From contig NC_017093.1 in NCBI RefSeq assembly GCF_000284295.1, positions 248,001 to 312,000 on the forward strand: DNA of 64,000 nt, in the 5' to 3' direction. Below, piece after piece: positions 1 to 8,024 of the stretch (its first letter is position 1; the number at the start of each line of letters is the position of its first letter). Source of the stretch: Actinoplanes missouriensis 431 (GTDB taxonomy: Bacteria > Actinomycetota > Actinomycetes > Mycobacteriales > Micromonosporaceae). The notes below the pieces were generated by a model that made no database searches, was not told where the DNA came from, and was given only the letters and a program-made list of their open reading frames with translations. The position numbers and the translations under genes were made by a program.

Positions 1-1105
1 ACGGCGTTACCCGGACGGCATCGTCACGTACCTGATCGACCGGAACATCAACTACACCAACGTCTGCGTCACCGCGTGCAAGTTCTGCGCGTTCTTCCGC
101 GCGCCGAAGCACAAGGAGGGCTGGTCGCACCCGACGGAGGAGATCCTGCGGCGGTGCGGCGAGGCGGTCGACCTCGGCGCCACCCAGGTGATGCTCCAGG
201 GCGGCCACCACCCGGACTACGGCGTGGCGTACTACGAGGACCTCTTCTCCTCGGTGAAGCAGGCGTACCCGCAGCTCGCGATCCACTCGATCGGCCCGAG
301 CGAGATCCTGCACATGGCCAAGGTCGACGGCGTGTCGATCGAGGAGGCGGTGATCCGGATCAAGGCGGCCGGGCTGGACTCGATCGCCGGCGCCGGCGCG
401 GAGATGCTGCCCGAGCGGCCGCGCAAGGCGATCGCCCCGCTCAAGGAGAGCGGCGAGCGCTGGCTCGAGGTGATGGCGGTGGCGCACCGGCACGGCCTCT
501 CCTCGACCGCGACCATGATGATGGGCACCGGCGAGACGAACGCCGAGCGCATCGAGCACATCACGATGATCCGTGGCGTGCAGGACCTGGCGGTGGCGAA
601 CGGCTATCGCGACGACGCCGTCGAGAAGGACCACACCGTCGGCGGCTTCCGGGCCTTCATCCCGTGGACGTACCAGCCGGAGAACAACCACCTGAAGGGC
701 CGCACCCAGGCGACCACCGTGGAGTACCTGCGGTTCATCGCGGTCTCCCGGCTGTTCTTCGACAACGTCGCCCACCTGCAGGCGTCCTGGCTCACCACCG
801 GCAAGGACATCGGCCAGCTCTCGCTGCACATGGGCGTCGACGACCTCGGCTCGATCATGCTGGAGGAGAACGTGATCTCCTCGGCCGGCGCCCGGCACCG
901 GTCCAACCTGCAGGGCCTGATCTCGATGATCCGCACCGCCGACCGGATCCCGGCGCAGCGCGACACCTGGTACCGGCACCTCGCCGTGCACCGCACCGCA
1001 GCGGAGGACCCGACCGACGAGCGCGTGGTGTCGCACTTCTCCTCGATCGCGATCAAGGGCGGCGGAGCCGGGCGCACGCAGCTGCCGCTCGTGGACGCCT
1101 CCTGA
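1..1105 (+). CDS. mqnC: Cyclic dehypoxanthinyl futalosine synthase MqnC, 5' end missing
   Basis: Radical SAM enzyme of the futalosine menaquinone pathway; it cyclises dehypoxanthine futalosine. The open frame starts at base 2 and runs to TGA at 1103-1105, so the N-terminus lies outside the window. The radical SAM motif C-x3-C-x2-C is visible, with Cys codons at 65, 77 and 86. The rest matches the family along its length (for example MMLQGGHHPD, MMMGTGET, FIPWTYQPENNHL). It is the last host gene before the prophage; menG and menJ resume the menaquinone theme on the far side. No frameshift is seen. Its presence argues for the futalosine rather than the classical MenFDHCEB route in this organism. 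Confidence 0.95.
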   Translation, partial: RRYPDGIVTYLIDRNINYTNVCVTACKFCAFFRAPKHKEGWSHPTEEILRRCGEAVDLGATQVMLQGGHHPDYGVAYYEDLFSSVKQAYPQLAIHSIGPSEILHMAKVDGVSIEEAVIRIKAAGLDSIAGAGAEMLPERPRKAIAPLKESGERWLEVMAVAHRHGLSSTATMMMGTGETNAERIEHITMIRGVQDLAVANGYRDDAVEKDHTVGGFRAFIPWTYQPENNHLKGRTQATTVEYLRFIAVSRLFFDNVAHLQASWLTTGKDIGQLSLHMGVDDLGSIMLEENVISSAGARHRSNLQGLISMIRTADRIPAQRDTWYRHLAVHRTAAEDPTDERVVSHFSSIAIKGGGAGRTQLPLVDAS

Positions 1106-1234
1106 CCCCTTTGGGGGGTGGTCGTCGGCCGTTCGGCCAGGTTCGGCTAGTCGGACCGGTGAGGGAGGGTTGCTCCTTCGTAACGAGGCCGCCTGTTGCC
1201 TGTACCCCGTCTTTGGCGCTGGTTAAGTTGCCTG

Positions 1235-1246
1235 CGTAAGGCAACG
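1235..1246 (+). other. Candidate left attachment core (attL)
   Basis: CGTAAGGCAACG here matches CGTGAGGCAACG at 41380-41391 in 11 of 12 positions, with AGGCAACG identical. Here it lies in an inverted repeat GTTGCCT-gcgta-AGGCAAC (1228-1246), the layout expected of a tyrosine-recombinase core site. The identity is short and may be chance; no tRNA gene is seen at the junction. Confidence 0.3.
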
Positions 1247-1334
1247 AACACTTATGCGTCGCCAGCCGCGATCAGGTCGGTGACGAGCAGTCGGACCCGA
1301 CCGATGGCGGTCGTATATATAGAGAAGAAGGCCG

Positions 1335-1370
1335 AGGCCCCAACGTCGCAGCTCAGCGGCGGTGGGGCCT
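1335..1370 (-). terminator. Hairpin downstream of the 1398-1781 gene
   Basis: Inverted repeat AGGCCCCA (1335-1342) and TGGGGCCT (1363-1370) with a 20-base loop. On the minus strand it is followed by a pyrimidine-rich run. It lies 28 bases past the stop of the minus-strand gene, a fitting place for a terminator. Confidence 0.45.
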
Positions 1371-1397
1371 TCGCTGTGGGGGGCAGGTGGGGGGATC

Positions 1398-1781
1398 TCA
1401 GCTCAACCGGCGCGGGCCGGCCGGGAAAACGAGGACCTCGCCCGTGGTCTCCCGGCCGGCGCCCGGCGGCTGCACCGCCTTCTTGACCTCCAGCGCTCGC
1501 GCCATCCGCTCCGTACGCGCGGCCAGCAGCTCGGTGTGCTCATCGAGGTGCGAGAGCTCCGCCTTCAGCCCGGCCATCTCCGCGCGCAGGGCGATGACCT
1601 CCTGGCCGCTGCGTCGCGCGTCGCGGATGAACCATCCGGCACAGCCGATGGACAGCGCCTGCGCGAAGAGCAGTGCGGCGACGATCGGCGTTTCGTGCAT
1701 TTGGCTGAGGCCAGCGGCGATGAACGCCGCGCACGAGACACCGAGTCCGACATAGGCCAGGAAGCTGCGAGGGTGTTGCAT
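1398..1781 (-). CDS. Small membrane protein with coiled coil, unknown function
   Basis: A 127-residue protein. Two hydrophobic segments (about residues 8-25 and 32-52) are followed by a heptad-rich helix (about 56-98, with LRAEMAGLKAELSHLDEH) and a short Gly/Pro-rich tail. The start is ATG at 1781, preceded on the minus strand by GGAG at a spacing of 6. It is the leftmost prophage gene and points toward the attachment site, a position where temperate phages often carry non-essential genes. I do not recognise a family; a lysogenic-conversion or superinfection-exclusion role is only a guess. Confidence 0.6.
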   Translation of the reverse strand: MQHPRSFLAYVGLGVSCAAFIAAGLSQMHETPIVAALLFAQALSIGCAGWFIRDARRSGQEVIALRAEMAGLKAELSHLDEHTELLAARTERMARALEVKKAVQPPGAGRETTGEVLVFPAGPRRLS

Positions 1782-2074
1782 CTGGATCTCCGATCACGCC
1801 GGTTGGTTCGGTTGTGGCGTAGGAGGCGTGGCTGGCGGACCGCCTCCTGACACTCGCGCGTCAGCGCTGAGCGCCACTTTGTGACCGGCTTCACTCCCGC
1901 TAGCCGGCCCCATGGGTTAGAGCTGGCTGGGGTCCTGGCTCTCAGGACGGTCGCGATGCGTTTCACCCATCGACTGCACCGGCCTTGATCTGGCACCGCG
2001 CCCTCACTCGGGTGCCCGGCTTCGGTGAGCAGCTGCCCGTGCTGCTTGCGTCGATCTGCATCGTCCCCCCATGA

Positions 2075-2092
2075 TTCGAACAAGTGTTCGAA
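2075..2092. promoter_or_regulatory. Perfect inverted repeat, operator candidate
   Basis: TTCGAAC (2075-2081), AAGT, GTTCGAA (2086-2092): 7-bp perfect arms around 4 bases. Size and symmetry fit a dimeric HTH repressor site. Which regulator binds is unknown; the GntR gene at 2230-2490 and the XRE gene at 6457 are possibilities. Confidence 0.4.
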
Positions 2093-2103
2093 CATCCTAA
2101 GCC

Positions 2104-2134
2104 CTTGATCAAGCCCCCTGCTCGACTTGATCAA
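2104..2134. repeat. Two CTTGATCAA direct repeats, 22 bases apart
   Basis: CTTGATCAAG (2104-2113, self-palindromic) and CTTGATCAA (2126-2134) begin 22 bases apart, about two helical turns, so a bound protein would face the same side of the DNA twice. They follow the palindrome at 2075. Probable regulatory repeats; the binding protein is unknown. Confidence 0.4.
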
Positions 2135-2229
2135 TCTCAGGTGTCAAGAGGTTACGAGATCAACACGGAAAGTGAAACGTCCGAATCGGACAGTCATGCT
2201 GCCGGGTGGCTCAACGAGCAGAAAAAGGA

Positions 2230-2490
2230 TTACTCAGGGAGAACGTCCACCACGAACGTTCCACGGCCCTGACTCCCGATTACCAATCCACGCTCGTCGA
2301 CGCGGTCCAGGGCGCGCTGAATCGTGCTCACCGAAACGCTGTAGAGAGTTGCCAGCTCACGCAACGTGGGCAGGCGGGAGCCAGGCGGGTACTCCCCGCT
2401 GCGGATACGCGCGGAGAGATCATCCGCAATGTCGCGTGATGACGGCGGAACGGGCACGGTGGCGGTTAACTCCCTGGCTGGCCCGGCCAT
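2230..2490 (-). CDS. Short GntR-family winged-helix regulator
   Basis: An 86-residue protein that is almost entirely a GntR winged helix: IADDLSARIRSGEYPPGSRLP followed by the recognition-helix pattern TLRELATLYSVSVSTIQRALDRV and the wing GLVIGSQGRGTFV. There is no effector domain. Short GntR proteins of this kind (the KorSA type) repress transfer genes in actinomycete conjugative elements. The ATG at 2490 lacks a clear Shine-Dalgarno, so the exact start is uncertain. A perfect 19-bp palindrome 43 bases upstream suggests autoregulation. Control of the divergent transfer-like operon at 3091-8592 is inferred from position. Confidence 0.85.
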   Translation of the reverse strand: MAGPARELTATVPVPPSSRDIADDLSARIRSGEYPPGSRLPTLRELATLYSVSVSTIQRALDRVDERGLVIGSQGRGTFVVDVLPE

Positions 2491-2532
2491 TCGATCACGG
2501 GGCGTTAACGGTCATCAAGCGCACACTCGTCC

Positions 2533-2551
2533 TAGGTCACATAGTGACCTA
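2533..2551. promoter_or_regulatory. Candidate GntR operator
   Basis: TAGGTCAC-ATA-GTGACCTA, a perfect inverted repeat with 8-bp arms, centred 52 bases before the start of the GntR gene on the minus strand. GTGAC half-sites are common for GntR-type repressors. It is the strongest palindrome near that gene, so autoregulation is likely. Confidence 0.55.
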
Positions 2552-2681
2552 TGCTGCGAGCGGGGCGATCTCCCCTGGCTGGCCCTAGGCGGGGATCGCC
2601 CCACCCTGCTGCCCAGCAGGGGCCGGAGCCGACCGGACAGTCCTCCCGCGGCTGCACGAGCGGCTCCGGCGCCAGAACGCA

Positions 2682-2716
2682 GAAGGGCCCCGACCGGATG
2701 CCGGTCGGGGCCCTTC
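2682..2716 (-). terminator. Strong hairpin terminator
   Basis: A perfect 16-bp stem (2682-2697 pairing with 2701-2716) with a 3-base loop ATG. It starts 8 bases after the stop of the minus-strand HTH gene at 2725. There is no long T run, as is common for actinobacterial terminators. Confidence 0.75.
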
Positions 2717-2724
2717 GCTGTTGA

Positions 2725-2964
2725 TTAGTCCTGCGGCGCCTCGCCGCGGTGCGTCCGCTCCGAGGCCTCCAGGAGCCGGCGCACATCAGCCGGATCCGCG
2801 GTCCGCTGCTTCCCGCCGGGGCGGTACCGGTACGCGAGCTCGCCGCTATCGAACAAGCGGGACGCCGTCGACCGGGACACGTCCAGCACCGTCGCGACGT
2901 CGCCGGCGCGCAGCCACTCGTCGGCGGCCAGGGCGGCGAGCAGCTCGTCGCGACTCCTCGGCAT
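2725..2964 (-). CDS. Small helix-turn-helix DNA-binding protein (excisionase/MerR-like)
   Basis: A 79-residue protein with a MerR/excisionase-type HTH: WLRAGDVATVLDVSRSTASRLFDSGELAYRYRPGG, then a short acidic tail. The frame stays open upstream, but ATG 2964 has GGGAG at a spacing of 5, while the upstream Met at 3012 does not. It is divergent from the membrane-protein/FtsK operon starting at 3091 and shares a 126-base intergenic region with it, so it may regulate that operon. It could instead be a recombination directionality factor; three other small HTH proteins in the element compete for that role. Confidence 0.75.
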   Translation of the reverse strand: MPRSRDELLAALAADEWLRAGDVATVLDVSRSTASRLFDSGELAYRYRPGGKQRTADPADVRRLLEASERTHRGEAPQD

Positions 2965-3064
2965 CAACGCTCCCATCTCGTGTGCGCTGATCGTATCGAG
3001 CCCACCACGCATGGGCGATCACCCCCGACTGTCCCGTTCCATCAACCATCTCATCTGTCTCAAC

Positions 3065-3082
3065 TGTGTCATGTGTGTCATG
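3065..3082 (+). repeat. Tandem 9-bp repeat before the transfer-like operon
   Basis: TGTGTCATG occurs twice in tandem (3065-3073, 3074-3082), ending 8 bases before the ATG at 3091. It lies in the divergent control region between the HTH gene at 2725-2964 and the operon, where an operator would be expected. Confidence 0.4.
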
Positions 3083-3090
3083 ATGGCGCC

Positions 3091-3249
3091 ATGACCCTGC
3101 TGATGTTGAACGTCGCGCTGGTCCTCGTCGGCCTGCCACTGATCATCGGCGCGATGACCCTCATCGCCGCCGTCTGCGGCTGCCCTGAGCTGCTCCCCGA
3201 CCCCCGACGGCCCCGCGCCGCCCGAACCCGCACGGCGGTGTGGGCATGA
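3091..3249 (+). CDS. Tiny membrane protein, first gene of the transfer-like operon
   Basis: 52 residues: one long hydrophobic segment (about residues 2-30) and a basic, Pro/Arg-rich tail. The stop overlaps the next start as ATGA (3246-3249), showing translational coupling. Small single-span membrane proteins precede the Spd/Tra genes in actinomycete conjugative elements, and the position here is the same. No family-specific motif is visible. There is no strong ribosome binding site before the ATG. Confidence 0.6.
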   Translation: MTLLMLNVALVLVGLPLIIGAMTLIAAVCGCPELLPDPRRPRAARTRTAVWA

Positions 3250-3497
3250 ACCTTGACCTGCTCAACCCCACGCTCGTGCTGGCCGGCCCGTTCATCGCCG
3301 TCGGTGGGCTCGGCGCCTTCGCGGTTTGGGCGGTGAACGACTTCCCGATGCCAAAGCGCAAGAAGTCCGAGCCGACGAAGACGCAGAGTCCGCGGCCGGC
3401 GATCCGGGCCCGGGCCGAGATCGCCACCACAGCCCCGCACGTCAAGGCCATCGAGGGCGAAATCTTGGCCCGGCCCCAGATCGAAGGACACCGGTGA
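3246..3497 (+). CDS. Small single-span membrane protein, Spd-like position
   Basis: 83 residues with a hydrophobic N-terminal half (about residues 8-30, LVLAGPFIAVGGLGAFAVWAV) and a basic, probably cytoplasmic tail (PKRKKSEPTK). The start ATG at 3246 overlaps the upstream stop, and its own stop overlaps the next ATG (TGATG at 3495-3499). Its role is unknown. By position in an FtsK-type operon it may be part of a DNA-transfer membrane complex (inference). Confidence 0.65.
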   Translation: MNLDLLNPTLVLAGPFIAVGGLGAFAVWAVNDFPMPKRKKSEPTKTQSPRPAIRARAEIATTAPHVKAIEGEILARPQIEGHR

Positions 3498-4597
3498 TGG
3501 CAGCCAACGAGATCACTAGCTGGATCCACCGTCCCGACGTCCTCGTGGCTGGCCTGCTGGTCTCCGTGCTTTTGCTGGTCTGGCTCGGCCGCCGGATCCG
3601 CCAGGTCGCGAGGTCGGCCCGGCCCGACGAGCCGCTCTCGAACCTCGCCATGATCGTCGGCCTCGGCTGGTCGTCCGAGGCCGTCTGGGAACTCACTGGC
3701 CGGGCCGGTTTCCCGACCAGCCTGCGTCTGCTGATGTTCTTCGTTCTCGAGACCCTGCTCGTGCTCGCGATGATCCGCGCGAAGCGGTCCATGCGCGAGC
3801 ACGGCCACCCCGGCCGGTCCGGTCGCACCGCGTGGATCGTCGCAACGGCCATGGCGGTCGTCGCCGCCGCGATCTCGTCCTCACTCGCCGAGGGCATCCT
3901 CCGCCTGCTGATCCCGCTCCTCGTCACCCTCGCCTGGTGGGACGGCCTCGTTGGCGAGGCAGCCAAGCGAGCGGACGGCGCGAGCAGCTGGCGGTGGACG
4001 CCTCGGCGATTTCTACTCTGGCTCGGCGCGATCGAGCCCGGCGAGCGCGACATCGAAACCGTGCATCGCGAGCGACTCACCCAGCAACTGACCCGACTGG
4101 AGTTCCACCGCCGGCACGGCACGCGGTGGCAGCGGAGGCGCGCGACCGGGCGTCTCGCACGGCTGTCGCTGGCCGCCGACGACGACATGATCGCCGACGT
4201 GAGGCGGCGGGTCGACCGGTCCACCTGGTTCGCGGCACCCGCATCTGCCGCAGACGACACGGTCCCACGACGGGCGACGAGCATCGCCCAGGCCGGGCGC
4301 GCTCGAATCGCCCGGGCCCGCCACGGGCGCCGCATTCGCACCGTCCGGCTCACCCACCTCCGCCCCCGGGTCCCAGCAGCTCAGCAGCCGCGTCAGGACG
4401 AGCGGGCCGCCCACGAGATCGACTTCGTGATCCGCGCACTGCGGACCGCGGACCCGACTCTCGGCCGGCGGCGCCTGGCGGCACTCGCCGGGACGTCTGA
4501 GGCAGCCGTCCGGCGCGCCATCCAGCCCACCAAAGAACCCGAGCGGGAACCGCGCATCAACGGGGAGCGCCCAGAGCTGCAGGAGGTCGGCGCGTAA
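3497..4597 (+). CDS. Multi-span membrane protein of the Spd/DUF2637 type
   Basis: 366 residues. The N-terminal half has about four hydrophobic segments (near residues 15-31, 47-60, 76-92 and 112-148); the C-terminal half is Arg-rich and cytoplasmic-looking, ending in a possible small HTH (LGRRRLAALAGTSEAAVRRAIQ). DUF2637/SpdB-like membrane proteins sit just upstream of the FtsK-type translocase in actinomycete conjugative elements and help plasmid spread within mycelium. The ATG overlaps the upstream stop, and its TAA overlaps the ATG of the translocase gene, so the two are coupled. The assignment rests on context and topology. Confidence 0.6.
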   Translation: MAANEITSWIHRPDVLVAGLLVSVLLLVWLGRRIRQVARSARPDEPLSNLAMIVGLGWSSEAVWELTGRAGFPTSLRLLMFFVLETLLVLAMIRAKRSMREHGHPGRSGRTAWIVATAMAVVAAAISSSLAEGILRLLIPLLVTLAWWDGLVGEAAKRADGASSWRWTPRRFLLWLGAIEPGERDIETVHRERLTQQLTRLEFHRRHGTRWQRRRATGRLARLSLAADDDMIADVRRRVDRSTWFAAPASAADDTVPRRATSIAQAGRARIARARHGRRIRTVRLTHLRPRVPAAQQPRQDERAAHEIDFVIRALRTADPTLGRRRLAALAGTSEAAVRRAIQPTKEPEREPRINGERPELQEVGA

Positions 4598-6318
4598 TGG
4601 CGATGGGTTCACTGGGCGAGCTGGCGTACCGGTACGTGACCGGTCGGCCGCTGGACGGCCGGGACGGATACCCGTACCTCCGGCCCGGTGCCGGCCGGTG
4701 GTCCGGCTGGAAACGGCAGGCATACCGCCTCGGCACGCCCGCCCTGGCGGCGCTCACCGTCGTTGAGCCGCACCAAGGGATCGGTGTAGCCGCGACGGCC
4801 GGTGCGGTTGCGGCCTGGAGTGGGCGTCGGCAGATGACACGCCGGCGCTTCCGCCGTGCGTACATCGACCCGACCCTGACCGCCATCCGCACACCGCTCG
4901 GCCTCGAGACCGGGGTGACGCTGCACGTCGACCCGGGCCTGGGCAACCTCACGCCACGGCTCGCCACTCCGCTGTCTCCGGCGGAGCTCGCCGCGCGGCA
5001 GTGGTACGGCCAGCGGATCGAGCCCGTTCTGCGGTGGCTTCCGGATCGGACGCAGCGCTGCGCGTGGGCGGTGCAGCGGTGGGTCCGGCCCGCGACCACC
5101 AAGCTCGACGTCTTCCGGCGGCCCGGCACCGAGCAGATCGGTCCGCACATCGAACTGACCGCGCAGACGCCGTACCTCACCCAGGAGCAGCGGGCACTCG
5201 TCTCGTCGATCATCAACAGCAAGATTCCAGTCTCTGACCTGGTCGAGTCCTGGAATCAGGTAGGAGCGCAGGTGAAGGCACGTTGGACGGTTCGTAAGCG
5301 CCCGCCAGGCGACGTCGGTTACGACCACGTCATCGCCCGGATCGATTCACTGGCCGAGTGGGAGTTCTACATTGGTGAGGCGGCCGGCGGTAGGCCGTAC
5401 ACCATCTCGCTGAAGGACGACTCACCACACATCGCAGTCAGCGCCGGGTCGGGCGCCGGCAAGAGCGTGTTGGCCCAGCTGATCGCGGTGCAGGTGCTAC
5501 GCCGCGGTGGCCGCGTCATCATCCTCGATCGCAAGGGCTCGCACCGATGGGCTCTCGGCGTGGACGGCGTGGACTACTGCACGAAGCCGCACCAGATGCA
5601 CGCTGCACTCATCCGCGAGGCCGAAGACGCCGACGTCCGCAACGACCTGGCGCTGCACGAGGCAGACGACTGGGACCCGGGCGAACGCACGCTGGTGATC
5701 TGCGAGGAGCTCAACGCCACGATTGGCCAGCTGACCAACTACTGGGCCGAGGTGCGCGAGAAGTCGGATCCGAAGAAGTCGCCAGCCGTCACCGCGCTCG
5801 CCGAGCTGCTCTTCATGGGCCGGGCCGCGAAGAAGAACGTGCTCGCGATTGCGCAGATGCTGACTGCCCGAGCGATCGGCGGGCCGGAAGCGCGCGAGAA
5901 CTTCGGGGTGCGCTGCCTCGCCAGATACACGGTCAACGCCTGGAAGATGCTCGTGCCAGAGGCTGCGATGCCGAAGTCATCTCGGACGCTCGGCCGGTGG
6001 CAGGTCGTCATCGGCGGTGTCGCGACAGAGGTTCAGGTCGCGTACCTGAACACCATGCAGGCACGTGCGCTCGCCAAGCCTGCGGATGGCCCTGATAGCG
6101 CGCTGAGCAGCGATGTCCCCGAGGACAGGGACATGTTGACCTTGCGGGACGCCTCAGACGCTGGCGTGATCCCGTGGGGGTATGAGGCGGCGAAGAAGCG
6201 GCTGCAGCGCAACGTGGGCGCCGTGCCCGCTCCGCGTGGGAAGAAGGGCAACGCGGACCTGTACACGCGCGGTGATCTCGTGACCTGGGCGGAAAGCGGT
6301 AAGACGTCGGTTGGATGA
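4597..6318 (+). CDS. FtsK/SpoIIIE-type DNA translocase, TraSA-like
   Basis: 573 residues. The RecA-like motor has Walker A GSGAGKS at residues 284-290 and a Walker B region TLVICEELN around 365-372. The first acidic residue of the usual hhhhDE is replaced, but the EE-L/M-NATI form is as I recall it for AICE translocases. The downstream pattern MLTARAIGGPEARENF...ARYTVNAWKMLVPE also fits that family. A C-terminal stretch (about 510-573) resembles a small winged-helix/MerR fold and could recognise DNA. AGGAGG lies 11 bases before the ATG, which overlaps the upstream TAA. Such hexameric pumps move double-stranded DNA between mycelial cells; it lacks the N-terminal membrane domain of chromosomal FtsK. 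Confidence 0.88.
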   Translation: MAMGSLGELAYRYVTGRPLDGRDGYPYLRPGAGRWSGWKRQAYRLGTPALAALTVVEPHQGIGVAATAGAVAAWSGRRQMTRRRFRRAYIDPTLTAIRTPLGLETGVTLHVDPGLGNLTPRLATPLSPAELAARQWYGQRIEPVLRWLPDRTQRCAWAVQRWVRPATTKLDVFRRPGTEQIGPHIELTAQTPYLTQEQRALVSSIINSKIPVSDLVESWNQVGAQVKARWTVRKRPPGDVGYDHVIARIDSLAEWEFYIGEAAGGRPYTISLKDDSPHIAVSAGSGAGKSVLAQLIAVQVLRRGGRVIILDRKGSHRWALGVDGVDYCTKPHQMHAALIREAEDADVRNDLALHEADDWDPGERTLVICEELNATIGQLTNYWAEVREKSDPKKSPAVTALAELLFMGRAAKKNVLAIAQMLTARAIGGPEARENFGVRCLARYTVNAWKMLVPEAAMPKSSRTLGRWQVVIGGVATEVQVAYLNTMQARALAKPADGPDSALSSDVPEDRDMLTLRDASDAGVIPWGYEAAKKRLQRNVGAVPAPRGKKGNADLYTRGDLVTWAESGKTSVG

Positions 6319-6456
6319 TCGGCGTCAATGTCTACCCGTTTGGCTTACCTGGATCAGGTGGCCTGCAGCGTTGTGGCTCATGACGACGTACCGTCGATGT
6401 TGGCGGCCGGTTGTAGCGGCCGGCCGCCGCACCCTGACCGCTACCAGGGAGCCGCC

Positions 6457-7590
6457 ATGTCCGAGATCGGTGACCGCATCTTCGAACTGCGCAACGAGCG
6501 CACCCCCCGGCTGACCCAGCAGGATCTCGCCGATCGTGCCGGCGTATCCCTCGATCTGGTCAAGAAGATCGAGCAGGGCGTGAAGCCCGGATCGCTGCCG
6601 TATCTGACCAAGATCGCCAAGGCACTCGACGTCGATCTGGGTGTGCTCGTGGGGAAGCCGACCCACCTCGAATCCGTGCCGGATGCCGGCGGCATCCTCG
6701 CCCTGCGCCGAGCGCTCACCCCGGTCGTCGACGACGGCGGTGAACCTGCTTCCGTCGACGAGCTCCGCGCCTCCGTGCGCCAGGCGTGGGCCGCTTACTG
6801 GTCCGGCAACTACGATCTCATCGCGACGTTCCTGCCGCAGGTGATCAGCGACGCTCGGCGGATCGGTGCTGCGGATCTGCATGCCGAGTCGAGCCAGCTA
6901 GCAGCCTCCACGCTCGTCCATCTCGGTCACCCCGATCTGTCGCTGGTAGCTGCCGACCGCGCCCTGGACGTCGCCGAGGACCGGAATCTGCACGCCGCAG
7001 TGGTCGGCACCCGGAGCTGGGTGTTGCTCAACCAGGCGCGAGCAGACGACGCCGCGGCGATCGCGGTCCGCGAGGCCGACGAGATCGAGCCGAACCGCAA
7101 GGCCGCACCGGAGGCGGTGAGCATGTGGGGCAACCTGCTGGTGACCGGCGCGACCGCCGCGGCTCGGGCCGGCAACGACGACGAGGCCCGCGATCTACTG
7201 CAGGTGGCGCACGGCGCGGCGGTCCGGCTCGGCGAGGACCGCAACGACTTCAACACCACGTTCGGCGTCACCCAGGTGGTTATGCAGCGCGTCGACGCAG
7301 CCGTGGTGGCCGGCGACTTCGCGCGCGCCCTGGACGTCGCCCGGGAGATGCCGCAACACAATCCGATGCCGCTCGCCGCACGGTCTCGACACAAGACCGA
7401 CCTGGCACATGCACACGCTGGCCTGGGCCGGTACGCCGACGCTGAGCGGATCTTGCTGGAGATCGAGCAGGACGCCGGGCAGTGGATGCGGTATCAGCCG
7501 TTCCCGCGAGCGGTGGTCGGTTCACTGCTGAACGGCCGGCGCGCGTCGCCGAAGCTGCGCGGCCTGGCCCGGAGGCTAGGGGTGCGGTAG
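6457..7590 (+). CDS. XRE-family regulator with TPR-like C-terminal domain
   Basis: 377 residues. The N-terminal HTH_XRE (about 3-62: LTQQDLADRAGVSLDLVKKIEQG) is followed by about 290 residues of helical repeats with TPR character (LADVALDVAEDRN..., HAHAGLGRYADAERILLEIE). Proteins of this layout are common in actinomycete accessory elements and may sense peptides or partner proteins. The start is ATG 6457 with AGGGAG at a spacing of 5; the frame continues upstream but without a start signal. It lies 138 bases after the translocase gene and may have its own promoter. Its target is unknown. Confidence 0.85.
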   Translation: MSEIGDRIFELRNERTPRLTQQDLADRAGVSLDLVKKIEQGVKPGSLPYLTKIAKALDVDLGVLVGKPTHLESVPDAGGILALRRALTPVVDDGGEPASVDELRASVRQAWAAYWSGNYDLIATFLPQVISDARRIGAADLHAESSQLAASTLVHLGHPDLSLVAADRALDVAEDRNLHAAVVGTRSWVLLNQARADDAAAIAVREADEIEPNRKAAPEAVSMWGNLLVTGATAAARAGNDDEARDLLQVAHGAAVRLGEDRNDFNTTFGVTQVVMQRVDAAVVAGDFARALDVAREMPQHNPMPLAARSRHKTDLAHAHAGLGRYADAERILLEIEQDAGQWMRYQPFPRAVVGSLLNGRRASPKLRGLARRLGVR

Positions 7591-7823
7591 GACGCTCCGT
7601 CCCCCCTGCCAAGATCGCTCTGGGCAAAGGGGTATCTGCCGTCCCTTCACTATCTGTTAGCCCGCCATCACTCTAGATCGCAGCGGTGGCGGGCCGGCGT
7701 CGACTGGACATCTTCAGCGGCCCGCCGCCGCGCACCGCGGCGGCGGGCGCTCCCTGGCTGGCACCAGGACGGCTCGCCGCCGCCCAGAACCCCGGATCGG
7801 CTCGGCGAGCGGAGGCGAGGAAC

Positions 7824-8024
7824 GTGACCAGGCGGCAGCAGTACCCGATCGAGCACGGACGTCGACGGCTCTGGCGGCGCGGCAGACCATGGAAGGTCGG
7901 CTGCCGCTGCGGCGTCGACGCCTATCCGTGCCCGGCTGAACGCCAGCGCGTTCGATGCGCTCGGCCCTCCGAGCCGATCCGGAGCTTTGGGCGGCGACCC
8001 GTCAACGCGGGCAGGTGGCGGTGA
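7824..8024 (+). CDS. Small Cys/Arg-rich protein, unknown
   Basis: 66 residues, start GTG 7824 after GGAGGCGAGG. It contains a WKVGCRCGVDAYPCP segment, a pattern I associate with small proteins of actinomycete mobile elements; three Cys could bind a metal. The stop overlaps the next ATG (TGATG at 8022-8026). The C-terminal 30 residues are low in complexity. The coding call rests on the start signals, the coupling and the Cys motif. Confidence 0.5.
   Translation: MTRRQQYPIEHGRRRLWRRGRPWKVGCRCGVDAYPCPAERQRVRCARPSEPIRSFGRRPVNAGRWR

Larger units (their letters stand above)
1782..2229. other. 448-base non-coding stretch with palindromes
   Basis: No convincing gene is seen on either strand: frames that stay open here have poor composition and no ribosome binding site. 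The right part is less GC-rich than its surroundings and carries a TTCGAAC-aagt-GTTCGAA palindrome and two CTTGATCAA repeats, listed separately. It probably holds control signals. Confidence 0.5.

Noticed and set aside
1106..1397. tRNA gene at the left junction as integration site
   Set aside because: No sequence folding as a cloverleaf or T-loop consensus was found here or at 41351-41494; no tRNA or rRNA gene was recognised elsewhere.
2084..2272. Plus-strand frame of 62 codons in the control region
   Set aside because: Atypical composition, no ribosome binding site, and it covers the operator-like repeats and the end of the GntR gene.
7955..8023. ATG 7955 as start of the 121-residue left-arm protein
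   Set aside because: It would overlap most of the upstream small gene; the TGATG coupling at 8022-8026 is a better start signal.
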